Notes under the pieces: generated by a model
Seen by the model: the letters and a program-made list of their open reading frames with translations, nothing else
Database searches by the model: none
Told to the model about the DNA's origin: nothing
Source of the DNA: Fremontodendron californicum
Lineage: Eukaryota; Streptophyta; Magnoliopsida; Malvales; Malvaceae
NCBI GenBank assembly: GCA_030761205.1
Contig: JAULJL010000003.1
Coordinates: 31,716,301 to 31,780,300 of the forward strand
DNA: 64,000 nucleotides
Direction of reading: 5' to 3'
In this document: positions 1 through 12,029 of the stretch, one piece after another
Layout: each line of letters begins with the position of its first letter
How positions within the stretch are numbered: the stretch's first letter is position 1
Translations under genes and position numbers: made by a program

Positions 1-81
1 TTCCTTGATCTAGCCAAATGGTCTAGAAATTAGGTATTAAAAACCTTGGCTATTGTATATAATTTAAATATATATTGATAT

Positions 82-211
82 GAACCTGGAGCTTAATTCA
101 GGTGGTTCATGCAGCCACTTTTTAGAAGTGACATCCAACAGGTTGGGGTTCGAATCCTAACATTTGCAACTCTTTTCTCTATCCCCAAGCTACGGCATTC
201 TTTGTACCAAA
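82..211 (+). mobile_element. tRNA-derived SINE
   Basis: A polymerase III type internal promoter can be read: an A-box-like stretch at about 89-104 (GGAGCTTAATTCAGGTGG) and a near-perfect B box GGTTCGAATCC at 147-157. The body runs on for about 55 bp and ends before an A/T-rich tail. Near-identical 16-18 bp repeats (AAATATATATTGATAT at 66-81, and the same with one extra AT at about 212-229) flank it and are read as the target-site duplication. SINEs of this kind are non-coding and depend on LINE machinery for movement. A degenerate tRNA pseudogene is the alternative, but the flanking duplication favours a SINE. The family is not named. Confidence 0.7.
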
Positions 212-229
212 AAATATATATATTGATAT

Positions 230-772
230 ATTAATCCTTAAAATATATCAGGCAAGCAAGTGAGTTCCAAGATTTTTTTTTAAATTTAAGGAGTATTTTG
301 GTTTTTGTTCATCTTCATTTCCCATATGAGGAAACAAGTGTATATTGGTGTTTGATCAACAATAAGAGCAACTTTCCTTAAAGTAGAAGAGAAAGAAATT
401 AATTATGTTTCCTTTGATATATGTTCCCATTCCTATACATGCAACATTTTCAGACAAGATTTAGTCTGCAAAAAGTAGAAGAATTATATAAACAAAATAA
501 CTCATGGGAGGTATATCCAGAATCCCACCTTAGAATTTATTAGTTTGATCAAAAGCTTGATTCATTTCTTACATTTTTGGATTGTCAGATGAGAAAGAAA
601 GGGAATGTAGCGACAGATAAGTTCTTTGTTATTGCATATTCTGTTCTTTCTCTTTAATTCTCCAACATTACTTAAGGAGGGAAAGAGATGACTTTCTTTC
701 CTTTCCTTTCCTATATATCTTCCTTTGAATTTCTTTTCTTTTCTTTTCTGTTTGTTCTGTTCTGTTATGTTC

Positions 773-803
<31 letters not shown>

Positions 804-2712
804 TTTTTTTCTGTACTTTGTAATGTATACAACTACAAAGGACAGTGTTTAGTTGAAAATCTTGTAATTAAGAGGAATCATTAATTCCAAGCCATGCATA
901 TCTTTATTAATCTAAGAGAAAAAAGAAATGAATGTGCTCTTTTAGATCAGAAATTTATGTTGCTGCCCTTGGTCCACAAATGACCCTTTATTCTCCTTGT
1001 TGGACAAATTTTTTTGTGTGGGGATACCTAGAATTGCTTAATAAAAGCTTGGAAAATAGGTGATCAGGTTTAATGCTCTCAAAAAATTAATAAAATTTTG
1101 CATACACCTCTTTAAATTAAGCTGATGATTTAAGTTTTGAATATGTTAGTCAAATTGCACTTGAACAATATCACTAATCTTTTTATTGGACTTGGTCTAC
1201 CAAAAAAAAAAAACATAATTTTAGCTCATAAAAATAAAAGAACTTCAATCCTTGGAAGTTGGAACAGCTTTCATTGTGCTATATATAGTTCCTTGTTCTT
1301 CATATATATCCTTGTCAAAGTCAAGCATGGCCAAGGCCCAAACCCAATCAAACCGGTCCTTGAGCTATATATCCTATACAGTTCTAATTGCGACTTATAT
1401 TATAAGTAACATTTTAAAAATTGGTTTAACAAATTTTTTTTTTTTTTTTTTTTTTGTGATTGATTGAATTTGACATTATTACTTCTGCACCCAAATTTAC
1501 TCAAATGATCTTCTTCTTTTGATCATAATAGCCTGGGAATATGGATCTTAATCTCTGCCACCTTGTTTCTAAGTAAATCAATCAATGACTTTTATCGGAT
1601 AATCTTTGAATATTATATTGTTGATATGTCCACATTTCAAATCTACAAATATCAAAAGGGTTTATATGTAATGTAATATTTTCCTCAAGCACGGAATGCA
1701 AACATGATGAAAAATATTCTTCAAACCAAACAAAGTAAGATGAGAAATTAGTCCAAAATGAACCAACTTGTGAGCTACTTGGTTCCATCTCTACCAGTGA
1801 AAAGACCACTCACAAAAATTAAGATGTTCATGTTCGATGAACTTTCTCATTAATTTATAATTAACAAGAAAAGTATTTGTATTACGCAAAGGGATCTAAA
1901 ATTATTAAAAAAAATACTTTTTTAATTTGTACTAAAAAAACATTATTGGTGTTGTTATGATAGCGTCTATTTTTTGTCAAGTGTTTAATAAATGTGTATT
2001 TTCAAAAATTTAATCAATTAATAAAGGAAGTGATTAAAAATACTAATAACTTACGTAGACACTCAATTTTATTCGAAATCTTTAAAGTTTTTTCGAAATA
2101 ATTTGAATTGGATTACGTATGGTTATCAAATTAATTTCATTCGGGAATTTAATTTGAATCAAATACAATTTAATTCAAACTCGAGATTAAAAGTCAATTT
2201 TTTAAATTTATGATTAAATTTTTATAAAGTTGATTTATAATCTATTTTTTGGGCCATGGAATCATTAATTGGATTTGAGTTATTGGGCCTCAATTGCTTT
2301 TTTGAGCCTTTCAATTTGTTTATGACTTGAATTATACTTTTAAGCCTCTTGGATTGTCTATTGGATCTTAAATGGATCTTAAAAGATAATTGAATTTTGG
2401 ACCTAAATTTAGACCATCCATATTTGTAAATTCATTTTTTTATTTCTTTACTTTACTTTATTTTATTTATTTATTTATTTTTCTTATCTTATTCTTTTTC
2501 TATTCTTTCTTATTTTCTTCATTCTCCTTTATTCTTTCAGAAAAATTGGAAAATAACAAAAAATTAAAAAAAAAACCCAAAAGATTAGAATTTTCTAGAA
2601 ACTTTATTTTTTTTTTTAAAAAAAAAGAAAAGAAATTAAAACATTCATAAAAAAACCAGGTTCCATACGCTTCTCAGCAAATTCAATTTATTCAGTTGGA
2701 TACAAGTAAAAT
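230..2712. other. AT-rich intergenic DNA, no gene recognised
   Basis: Short open frames here have poor composition and no recognisable motif. The stretch near 2052 (CGTAGACACTCAATTTTATT) resembles the TGTAGACACCTAATTTTGTC start of the Tat-like LTRs at 57926 and 62845. The following 600 bp has a similar flavour (repeated GGGCC, ATTGGATTT), so an old degenerate LTR may lie at about 2054-2650. I could not find its other end. Confidence 0.45.
694..811. repeat. Pyrimidine-rich and TTTTG low-complexity tract
   Basis: Runs of CTTTC and TTTTC are followed by about six TTTTG/TTCTG units and a T run. This is simple sequence with no coding or RNA signal. It may be a polypyrimidine-rich promoter or transcribed leader of a neighbouring gene, but nothing in the window shows such a gene. 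Confidence 0.8.
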
Positions 2713-5069
2713 TAGAGTTGGCAAAATAAACTTGAACTCGAAAATTAGTTCAAAAAAATTTGAACCAGCCAAAATTCGATTTGATAAAAAAAGTTTAAAA
2801 CCTAAATCCGAAAAAACCCGAACCTGAAATGGCTCAAACTCAAAATGAGCCAAACCTGAAAAACCTGAAACCAAAAATACTCAAGCACGAAAAGACCCAA
2901 ACCCGAGATCGACTCGATCATAAACCCGAATTTAATACTAAAAATAAGAATGATCGAATTGTAATTAAATATTTTTTTATAAATAAAAAACTTTAATTAT
3001 CAACTTTATTGTAATATTTTTTTATTAATTTATTTAAAAATAATAATAAATATATATATTAAAATAATAATTTTATCAAAATATTGTATTTTTTACTTGT
3101 AAATTTTAACCTTCCATGTCTTGGTGAATCCACCATGTAAATAAATATGTTTATTGTCTAATTATCAATAATTAATTTAAAAATTAAATCCGTCTTAAGA
3201 TAATAACATAAGAAAATTTAATTTAAGTTTAGATAATTGAGTTGTGAACAAAAGATAAATGTTTTTTCTTAGAAATGTAAATCATAAAATGATTATTATT
3301 TTTGAAAAATCATCTAAAAAAGATTTTATTTAGGATAAAATTGAAAGTATCTAAAATGATGATTATTTTTTTTTATATGTTTCATTGTTGTTAAATTTTA
3401 ATGTAACGTTTTATTTATTTATTTTCTCCTACTAGTATTTGTTATCACATGCATTCGCATGTGAATGCTCGTTGATTTATTTTTAATATATAATATATAT
3501 TTTAAAAATAAATAAAAATAATAAAATGCAATTAACTAAAATTTGTATGTCAAAATTATTTTATGTACAGATTATATTAAATTATTAAATTATTTTTAAT
3601 ATTAATGCAAAATTAATTATGAAATAAAAAATTAATGTAAAATTTAAAATTGTATTTATATCAATTAAATTAATTCACTTTTTAAGATTAGTGAAAATTT
3701 AAAGCTGATAAAGCAATTCTACATATTTTTTTTTTATTTTTTATTTATTATCAAATTAATCCATTTAATGAAAGTGTTTCAATAAAATTAAACTTCTTAC
3801 TTATAAATTAGATAAATCTTTTTAATAATAAAAAATATTTATAATTGCAATTTAGAAATATAGTGAACAACGATGACTATTTTCGTCAGTTCAAAAGATT
3901 CTCCACATTCGTACTTTTATATATATTATAGATTATAGATATATTTGCATATGTCATATGTCTAAAAGTTATTTAAAATAATATATTAAAAATTATACTT
4001 TTAACTAATGAGTTACAAACCTACAAACAATCATACTACTAATTTTATATAAGATAATGAAATATATAAAAAAAATTAAGAAACCAAAAGCTCAATTAAT
4101 ATGAGATTCTAAACATGATAATTATATAGTTATATTACCAATTGTTTGTTTTTCTTTCATGTCTAGACTTAATTAGTTTATTCATATTTCGTATTCTTTT
4201 AGAATTCATAAAAAATATTTAAGTAATTAATTTTTTAAATCACAACCTAATTAATTAATAAAATCATGATATTATCTTATAGATTCCGTGTCATTTATGT
4301 TTCATATAATTTTATCATGTTTACAAATCATTATATTATCTCATTTTCATTAATCATTACTATTTAATATTTACTATTAAATGATAAATTACTAAAATAT
4401 GTAAATATATACTATATATATCAAGTACTTTTAATCATGATTTCTTAAAAAATATAATTTTAAGTTAAAATTAGATAATTAAGACAAATAATTGAACAAT
4501 AAATAATAATAGTATTTTTTTTTTGTTGCATTGCCTTACTAGTTCTTAAATTTTAATCTTATTTCTTCTTTATATATAATCATTTGTTCATTTTGATTTA
4601 ATTATTAGTGTGTATAAATATATTGATATGTATGCATGATATAAATCATAATGTATGTTGAATATTCAAGTTCACCGAATCAATTGTTTTAAATATCAAT
4701 ATAATAATATATTTTCTATAATCAGTATGTAACAAATTGATTTTATATACCAAATTAATTTTATATATTTTTTATTTTAACAAATATTAATAATAATATA
4801 TAAATATAATTAAAAATTTCATATTATATAAAAACGTACATAAAAAATAATAATTTATTTTGGATTTAAACATTTAAATTATGTAATAATAATTATATCT
4901 AATAAAAAAATTAAAAATAACGTAAAACCCAAATTGAAACCCAAAAAGCCTTAACCCGGAAAAATTGAAATCCGAAAAATCAAAACCCAAAAAAACCCGA
5001 ATCAATAAAACCCCAATCGCAAAAAAAAAATCCGATATAATACGATCCTAACCGTCCAATTGCCCTCTG
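2713..5069. mobile_element. Non-autonomous hAT transposon with nested Helitron
   Basis: The 8-bp target duplication AGTAAAAT lies at 2705-2712 and again at 5070-5077. The ends are imperfect inverted repeats: TAGAGTTGGCAA on the left, and on the right the complement of CAGAGGGCAATTGG. Eight-base duplications and a TAGRG-type end are hAT features. Subterminal regions (about 2730-2940 and 4925-5040) are packed with AACCCGAA/AAACCC motifs, like the CGGGTT arrays of the hAT element at 28122-29727 but in the opposite sense. The interior is very AT-rich and no transposase frame is visible, so movement would need a transposase from elsewhere. A Helitron at 3432-3932 inserted later. Confidence 0.78.
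3432..3932 (-). mobile_element. Short complete Helitron (501 bp)
   Basis: Read on the minus strand, the element begins TCTATAATATATATAAAAG (from 3932) and ends in a perfect 7-bp hairpin (CACATGC / GCATGTG, 3446-3463) followed by about ten bases and CTAG (3432-3435). It sits between A and T (A upstream of TC, T after CTAG), the host dinucleotide Helitrons target. Helitrons move by a rolling-circle RepHel protein and leave no target duplication; none is seen. There is no coding capacity. It lies inside the hAT element 2713-5069 and is therefore younger than it. Confidence 0.85.
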
Positions 5070-5660
5070 AGTAAAATGAGAAGCAAATCCCGTTTTTAAT
5101 TTTCCAAATGGGATCCAAAATTAATTTCCCACTAATGCACCCCAGGTTTTAAACTCACCAACCCCTCCAATCTAATTGGAGGGACAGGGGTTTGTTATCA
5201 ATGAAAGGTAGAAATCTCCCTTTTATTCATCCATTATTTTTTTTTTAAAAATTATTCAATTTTTTTAAAAAATTTTAAATTATTTATTATTTAATTTATT
5301 TTTTAACATAAATATAATTTTAATAATTTATAATTATTAATTAACATAAAAATAATTTTAATATATATTTTATTATTTAATATAAATAAAATTTTAGTAA
5401 ATTTTAATTATTTATTATATATATACACATTTTAATCTAATATCCTTAATGGTAATTTTTCTTTCTCACTATAATTCATTTCACCCTTACCGCTGCGTTT
5501 GAATCCAAACACATATCCCACTACTATTTGTAATCTTACTGCTATAATAACTAATTTCACCACCATCGCTGTTTTTAATCTCACCGAAATCAATTTCACC
5601 GTCCATCTAAATGGATCCTAAGTAAAATGAGAAGCAAATCCCGTTTTCAATTTTCTAAAT
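5070..5660. repeat. 40-bp direct repeat pair flanking AT-rich spacer
   Basis: About 40 bp starting AGTAAAATGAGAAGCAAATC recur at 5070-5109 and 5621-5660. In the second copy the preceding bases (TGGATCCTA) match the left flank of the hAT element (TGGATACA at about 2698), so the second copy shows what the site looked like before the hAT inserted. The spacer includes a small palindrome at about 5168-5182 (CCAATCTAATTGG) and TCACC-rich segments near 5470-5610. No gene is visible. Confidence 0.6.
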
Positions 5661-5990
5661 CTATTATTATTATTATTATTATTTATACAATTTTATTTTA
5701 ATCAGTTCAACAAGAAAAGCAAATCAAACAAGAGAAGAACCATATCCAAACTTCAATTGCAAAATCAAATCTCGACGGGTGAAGAATTGAATCGGTCAAA
5801 GAAAGAATAGCTGTGTGCGTGAGTAGAGCCAGCGGCTGCACTTTTCGCTCGTTCATCTCTTCAGTCTCACTAGTAGCTAGTGGCTACAACATCCAGGAGA
5901 TTAGGGAGTTCTATCATGAGCTCTTTAAAATAAGCTTTTGGTAGGTTTCAAGATTAGAAAATTTAAATAGCAGCTTAGCAGGTTATCAAT
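5661..5990. other. Unassigned stretch between repeats
   Basis: The stretch starts with an ATT microsatellite (about 5662-5686). After it, base composition rises to a more gene-like level around 5750-5930. No frame, splice site pair or motif could be tied to a known family. It could be a relic of a leader or exon displaced by the minisatellite that follows. Confidence 0.4.
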
Positions 5991-7674
5991 TTTTACATAT
6001 AAACATAACCAAAATTACATATAAACACGACAATTTACATATAAACATGACAAACATGATAAATTACATATAAACATGATAAATTAAATATAAATATGAC
6101 AAATTACATATGACAAATTACATATAAACATGACAAATGACAAATTACATATAAATATGACAAATTACATATAAACATGAGAAATTACATATAAACATGA
6201 TAAATGACAAATTATATATAAACATGACAAATTACATAAAACATGACAATTAACATATAAACATGAGAAATTACATATAAAGATGACAAATTACATATAA
6301 AGATGACAAATTACATATAAACATGACAAATTACATATAAACATGACAAAATGATAAATTACATATAAAGATGATAAATTACATATAAACATGACAAATT
6401 ACATATAAACATAACAAATTACATATAAAAATGACAAAATGACAAATTACATATAAATATGAAAAATTACATATAAACATAACAAATTACATATAAACAT
6501 GAAAAATTACATATAAACATGATAAATTACAAATTACATATAAACATTACAAATTACATATGAACATGACAATTTACATATAAACATGAAAAATTATATA
6601 TAAACATGACAAATTACATATAAACATGACAAAATGATAAATTAAATATAAATATGACAAATTACATATGACAAATTACATATAAACATGACAAATGACA
6701 AATTACATATAAACATGACAAATTACATATAAATATGACAAATTACATATAAACATGAGAAATTACATATAAACATGATAAATGACAAATTATATATAAA
6801 CATGACAAATTACATAAAACATGACAATTAACATATAAACATGAGAAATTACATATAAACATGACAAAATTACATATAAAGATGACAAATTACATATAAA
6901 CATGACAAATTACATATAAACATGACAAAATGATAAATTACATATAAAGATGATAAATTACATATAAACATGACAAATTACATATAAACATAACAAATTA
7001 CATATAAAAATGACAAAATGACAAATTACATATAAATATGAAAAATTACATATAAACATAACAAATTACATATAAACATGAAAAATTACATATAAACATG
7101 ATAAATTACAAATTACATATAAACATGACAAATTACATATGAACATGACAATTTACATATAAACATGAAAAATTATATATAAACATGACAAATTACATAT
7201 AAACATGACAAAATGATAAATTACATATAAAGATGATAAATTACATATAAACATAACAAATTACATATAAACATGACAAAATGATAAATTACATATAAAG
7301 ATGATAAATTACATATAAACATGACAAATTACATATAAACATAACAAATTACATATAAACATGACAAAATGACAAATTACATATAAAGATGACAAATTAC
7401 ATATAAACATAACAAATTACATATAAACATGACAAAATGACAAATTACATATAAAGATGACAAATTACATATAAACATGCCAAATTACATATAAACATAA
7501 CAAATTACATATAAACATGACAAACATGAAAAATTACATATAAACATGACAAATTACATATAAACATGACAAATGACAAATTACATATAAACATGACAAA
7601 TGACAAATTACATATAAACATGACAAATTAAATATAAACATGACAAATGACAAATTACATATAAACATGATAAA
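5991..7674. repeat. 20-bp minisatellite array
   Basis: A unit close to ACAAATTACATATAAACATG is repeated about 85 times with small indels and substitutions (for example AAACATGA to AAAGATGA, or AAATATGA). There is a higher-order level: the run from about 6058, marked by the rare unit containing AAATTAAATATAAATATG, recurs from about 6633. This implies a roughly 575-bp block was duplicated inside the array. A stray unit lies at about 8296-8313 outside the array. There is no spacer diversity or dyad repeat, so it is not a CRISPR; it is an ordinary AT-rich tandem repeat. Confidence 0.95.
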
Positions 7675-9124
7675 TTTGTAATTTTCAATCTTTTGTAAAA
7701 ATTAAATTAGAAAAAGAAATACATATTTAATTAATATAATGCATGCATCAATTAATTTAGATATTAGGTTAATAAAAATTTCATATAGACTATCATTTTT
7801 TTTTTTTAATTTTGCAAATGATGCATTGACAAGTTAAATTTTCTAGTCTTTACTTTGGATATTGGGATAATAAGAATTTCATATAAGTATTATTTTCTTT
7901 ACTTTGGTGATATAAACAATATAAAACATCCATGCTAGAAAAGCAGTTGTTTTGGAGTGTATGGACTCGTAACTCAACATGCATTTTATCTTCATGTATG
8001 TACAAAATAACAATAATCTTTAATTTATGAAAAATAATTCATCCGTATATATTCGCCTTCAATTAACACATGAAATTAATATAATTTAATTTCGATACAA
8101 ACTTTCAATCCATAAAATTAAACATTAGTAAAATTTTAATTTTAATTTTTTTATATTGCTGCAAAAATTTTATATATGAGAGAAAAAAAACCTCAAACTT
8201 TCAATCCATAAAACTAAACATTAAAGGATATTGTCATGTATTTATGTAATTGAAAAAAGGGAATCAAAAGTTGTCATGTATTTATGTATTTTTTTTACAT
8301 ATAAACATGACAAAGTATATAAATCATTAAAGGATATTGTCATGTATTTATGTAATTGAAAAAAGGGAATTAAATGACAGAAATGCACTTTAATTTGACA
8401 CAAATTTCCTTTAAATCAATTATTATACCCAAATTCATTAACTTATAATACATTTTAATTTTCCTAACTTTTCTGAGAAAATCTAATCTTGGACTACAAA
8501 TATCCATGATTCTAGAAAATGCTTTATTTATTTATTGACTATTAGTGTTCATAATGGAAGTGTAGCAAGGACCACATATAAAAAAAAAAAAAATTGACTA
8601 TTCTTTTTGTCAATTGATAAACATAGGAGGAAGATGAGAGCAAGAAAAAATGGTTGTTGCATTAATTAATTAATAGCCATTTAATTAGTTTTGCTACATT
8701 TTTTGCATTTATATACTTAGTTTTAACCTTTAAACAACACATTTTTCATATTTAATTTGAATTATTAGTAAATTATAAGTATACAATGTTTGTATATATA
8801 TATATATATAAAAAAGTAATTTATAAACTCCACAAGTTTATTTTGTTTTTTTTACACTAATGGTTAATTTTAGTTTCGCATGAATGCTGACAATTTCCAT
8901 CTTGCAAAATATCTAAGAAAACATTCTTGCTCATTTTAGTCAACAATTTTGACAAGTCACAAGTTTATAGAAGAGCTTCATCAATCAACAAGTTTATAGG
9001 AGCATACAATGTTTGTATTTATTTCAATGCAATATTCAGATTGATACATGTGACAACAGTTAATTTTACAACTCATTTGTTGTGGTCTCAGTATTAAATT
9101 TTACAACTTATTTGTGGTAAGAGA
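7675..9124. other. AT-rich DNA without recognised gene
   Basis: The stretch holds T and A runs, an (AT)n tract at about 8794-8812 and the 46-bp direct repeat described separately. No frame longer than background is convincing. Confidence 0.5.
8219..8370. repeat. 46-bp direct repeat around a minisatellite unit
   Basis: The same 46 bases (beginning CATTAAAGGATATTGTCATG and ending AAAGGGAAT) stand at 8219-8264 and 8325-8370, 106 bp apart. Between them is a single copy of the 20-bp minisatellite unit (about 8296-8313). This suggests slippage or unequal exchange that also involved the nearby array. Confidence 0.85.
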
Positions 9125-9340
9125 AATAAAATAGAGCATCCCTCAGTGTGATGTCTTGAATCATGCTTACTGCCTGAGTATTTGCCACTAGAAGCCGTGT
9201 GATAACTCTGTCACCTGCACCTACTGTAGTATGATCAGAATCACTGTCTAGACCAAGAATATGTCTATGAATCCTCAACAAGCCATCCATGGCTGGAGGA
9301 ATAGGGCATCAAGCTCTTCTTTTGCAGAAACCATGACCTT
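9125..9340 (-). pseudogene. KH-domain RNA-binding protein exon relic (FLK/PEPPER type)
   Basis: On the minus strand, one frame reads VMVSAKEELDALF and, after a one-base shift, AMDGLLRIHRHILGLDSDSD, then GDRVITRLLVANTQA. Plant KH proteins of the FLK and PEPPER group have this layout: end of KH1 (VSAKEE), an acidic linker with AMDGLLRVHK, then the start of KH2 (RLLV..QAG..IGKQG). Here the GxxG loop of KH2 is gone: the frame passes from NTQA straight to SMIQD. The frameshift and the lost loop mark a broken exon. It lies 0.8 kb beyond the 3' end of the Helitron at 10098 and is in the same orientation as the fragments in it. The assignment rests on motif memory, not on a search. Confidence 0.6.
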
Positions 9341-10097
9341 ATGCGAAAAAAAGAGTAAACCATTAAGTTACCAATTTCACACTCATCCACTAAGTAGAGA
9401 TAAGCCATGGAATTTTAAATTAGAAAACACAGAGGATTATATATTGCCAATCTTGAATAATCTTTAAAGTCAATCATTCACAAAGAAAATTCAACTAATA
9501 ACATTGAGAGCTTTAAAATTAAAATAAGACCATTGTCATCAAATAATAATATTTGAGAACAACTGCAAAAATTCTTTTTCCAACGCTACTAGTTATTGGA
9601 ATTTGAATCGATAAAGCATATAAACTGGTACGCATAATTATCACAACTTATAAAGGAGATCATGAAATTTAACAAAAGAATAACAATATGAGCATTTCTT
9701 TTTACCAGGATGGCTAAAGAAACTAGTAGACACTTTGTTTCTTTCTTTTCATATTAAACAGCTCTACTGTCTAAAATTCCTGTTCACTGATCTGAAGTCA
9801 TTGGCTTATTGGATGCTTGGAATTCTCTAAGGAAACAAAACCAAGGGCAGCCAAACTAGGCAAACTGATTCTGTATCTATCTTGAACTGATGTTGGGCAA
9901 AAACTCTCCATTTTCCCTTTAATTTTTTTTTTCTTTCAATTTTGTATACAGTAGTTATAGATCAAGAGAAGAAGTAAAGAAAACATGTTTCAGAGAACAT
10001 TATCTTTCAGCTACTTGATGCTCTACCACAGCTTAATCTAATTAGTACGGAAGCACTAACTAGTACTTTTCAGCTAAAATAGAGAAATGATTCAGTA
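9341..10097. other. No recognised feature
   Basis: The base composition is less AT-skewed than the flanking repeats, as in introns or untranslated parts of a plant gene. It may be the remnant of intron or flank belonging to the KH gene relic. I saw no supported splice sites or motifs. Confidence 0.4.
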
Positions 10098-10292
10098 CTA
10101 GTGTTAATCCCCCGCTTCGCGTGGAGGTTAATGCTTACATATAAATTAATTATATTCTATAACCATAAGAAAAGTAGAATGATATCATTGACATATAGAC
10201 AATAGTTCAGATTTTAAAAAAATAATAATCTTACCTATAGAAAAATTGATCCAAAACTTCAGAGATTACAGGTTTTGCAAAGGGACTGAAAT

Positions 10293-10547
10293 ATGCAAAA
10301 AAGAAGACAAAGGGCAGTAAACAAAGAACCAAGGAATAAGAGACCTTACTTTTTGTCTTTACGAATCTGTTTCTTTTTCTCCTATAAGATCTTAAACCTG
10401 GTGGCCAAGTTTACTCTGCTACTTCTTCAAAGTCCAACTCAAGCTTCAGAACCCTCCTGGATATGGCGAAATGAAACCAACTTTACAAGCACCTACTTCA
10501 CCGAACTGCAAATACAAGCTAGAACCAAATCAAGACATGAAATTTAA
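10293..10547. other. Unassigned Helitron interior, no supported gene
   Basis: An 84-codon plus-strand frame runs here, but it opposes the captured exons and shows no motif. The minus strand has gene-like composition (for example a short piece reading VGFISPYPGG) interrupted by stops. It may be part of another captured exon that I do not recognise. Confidence 0.3.
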
Positions 10548-10680
10548 AGAAGCTAAAAGATGAGATAAATTTACCTATCAGAAAAGAGCATTCCAGCACA
10601 AAAACAGCCAAAGCAAAGCAAAAAAGTATCTCAGACTTTAATAACAATTGGTGAACACTTCGAGGATTAAATAATTATTA

Positions 10681-11010
10681 CATGTTAGCTTCCATGATGT
10701 TGCAAACATGAAACCAAGGCCAATAAATGCAGTTGACAAATTTCTTTATGATCTAAGCATCTTCAGATAGCCTGCTCAAAAGTTTCCCTATTCGAGTAAT
10801 ATCAAAGAAGGCTATCTCCTGCAAAACTCATTAACCATTGTAAACAATAGTTCACATGATGATATTTGTCAATATCGAAATGAAACACATGTGGTTACAT
10901 ACTAGATTAATAATGTTTTGCCTGGTAAGATGAGCGAACAAGTTCTTTCTCAATCGAGCAACTACCCTTTCACTAGCATAAGAAAATAACCATGCTCGCA
11001 GTGCTGTGCA
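10681..11010 (-). pseudogene. ABCB half-transporter exon fragments (ABCB26/27, TAP-like)
   Basis: The minus strand at about 11010-10921 reads TALRAWLFSYASERVVARLR followed by KNLFAHLT. After about 100 bp with an intron-like acceptor (TTTTGCAG), 10818 downward reads EIAFFDITRIGKLLSRLSED, a stop (TAG), IIK, then after a deletion STAFIGLGFMFATSWKLT. This is the first cytoplasmic loop and following membrane helix of plant B-type ABC half-transporters. The native family reads RTGELLSRLSEDT, then an alanine- and leucine-rich stretch before the next helix; that stretch is missing here. The stop and deletion show it is not functional. Exon-intron structure is kept, so it was copied as DNA, consistent with Helitron capture. 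Confidence 0.72.
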
Positions 11011-11430
11011 AACTGAACTGAAATGGGAAGCTTATTCTAAGGCACTGACCTTATAATTTTCACGTATAACTTAAATATATTTATATACTGCACACAATAT
11101 CTATCAAACACATGGAGCATCACCATGCAGAATACAGAAAGTATAGAAGTTGATACTGCATTAAACTGAAAGCCAAAAGCATTGATGTATGACATTTGGA
11201 TTTGTCACTTTGTCCTGCATGCTATATGCCCTAAAGTAAGAGCCAAGAGGTTTAATATTCCAACCCATCATATGAGAAAAATCTTGCAGCATAACTTTTA
11301 AATTTTCTTATTCCATCTTCTATCAAATGCCATTAAAAGAACTTTCTAGTTCATTTTTTCATCCAAAAAACTAGCAAAGCTAATTTTTGTTCAGATTTTC
11401 ATTAAAAAATTCCACCAGGAGATAGCTTAC

Positions 11431-11550
11431 ATGAAGATTTGTTTCTGCCATTTTTTCAATCAGTCCTGCTTTCTCATTTGCAATTGCTGCAACCATTTAT
11501 TCTTTACCTAGTTCCTGAGTTTTTTGTAACTTCATTTCAGCTTCTCTTTC
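11431..11550 (-). pseudogene. MIC60 (mitofilin) exon relic
   Basis: A 120-bp exon is bounded by an acceptor (TTATTGCAG before 11550) and a donor (GTAAGC after 11431) on the minus strand. It reads EREAEMKLQKTQELGKE, a stop, then MVAAIANEKAGLIEKMAETN plus LH. Plant MIC60, the inner-membrane cristae-junction protein of mitochondria, has in its coiled coil a segment of this form (ESEAEL..VQELAKAEL.AAIA.EKA.QIEKMAEANL), just before the conserved C-terminal mitofilin domain. The in-frame TAA replaces a codon in the coiled coil. The C-terminal exons are not seen nearby; an ABC transporter fragment follows instead, so gene pieces have been joined. Confidence 0.72.
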
Positions 11551-12029
11551 CTGCAATAACCAAGAACTAACAACTTGAGTTCATGAGTTACGAAATGCTA
11601 AAGAATTTCTTTGTTTGCATAAAACTATGCTCATTTTTGACACTATTTTCACATATGCTCATTCTTGAAAGGCAGTCAGTGGTGACCAGCAAGAACTAAA
11701 ATTATTTATGTATCCCAATTTCTTTTTGAGAAGATGCATACTCTATAGTCAAAATTGGTCACAACTTTTTTTCCCAACCTTCATAATCCTAAATATCAAT
11801 GTACAAGTTTAAAACATGGCCAAACAGATCAAATGCATGACAAGAACCTAAGAGCATGATCTCTGAAATAGTAACATATTTTGTCCACATTCTACAATAT
11901 TATTATTATTCCTAACAGGTTTTGATCCCATAGGTAGAGAAATTTCAAAAATTTCAAAAGAACCCAAAACTCAAAATTAATAGCAGAAATCATGGCAAAA
12001 AAAATGAAGGGAAAAGAGAGAGAGGGGGG

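Noticed and set aside
147..157. Complete tRNA gene
   Set aside because: Only A-box-like and B-box sequences are present; no cloverleaf or acceptor stem can be drawn. A SINE fits better.
1137..2874. Several 60-90 codon frames on both strands
   Set aside because: Length and composition are as expected by chance in AT-rich DNA; no motifs and no splice-site support.
5991..7674. CRISPR-like periodic repeat
   Set aside because: Units are contiguous with no unique spacers and this is plant DNA; it is a minisatellite.
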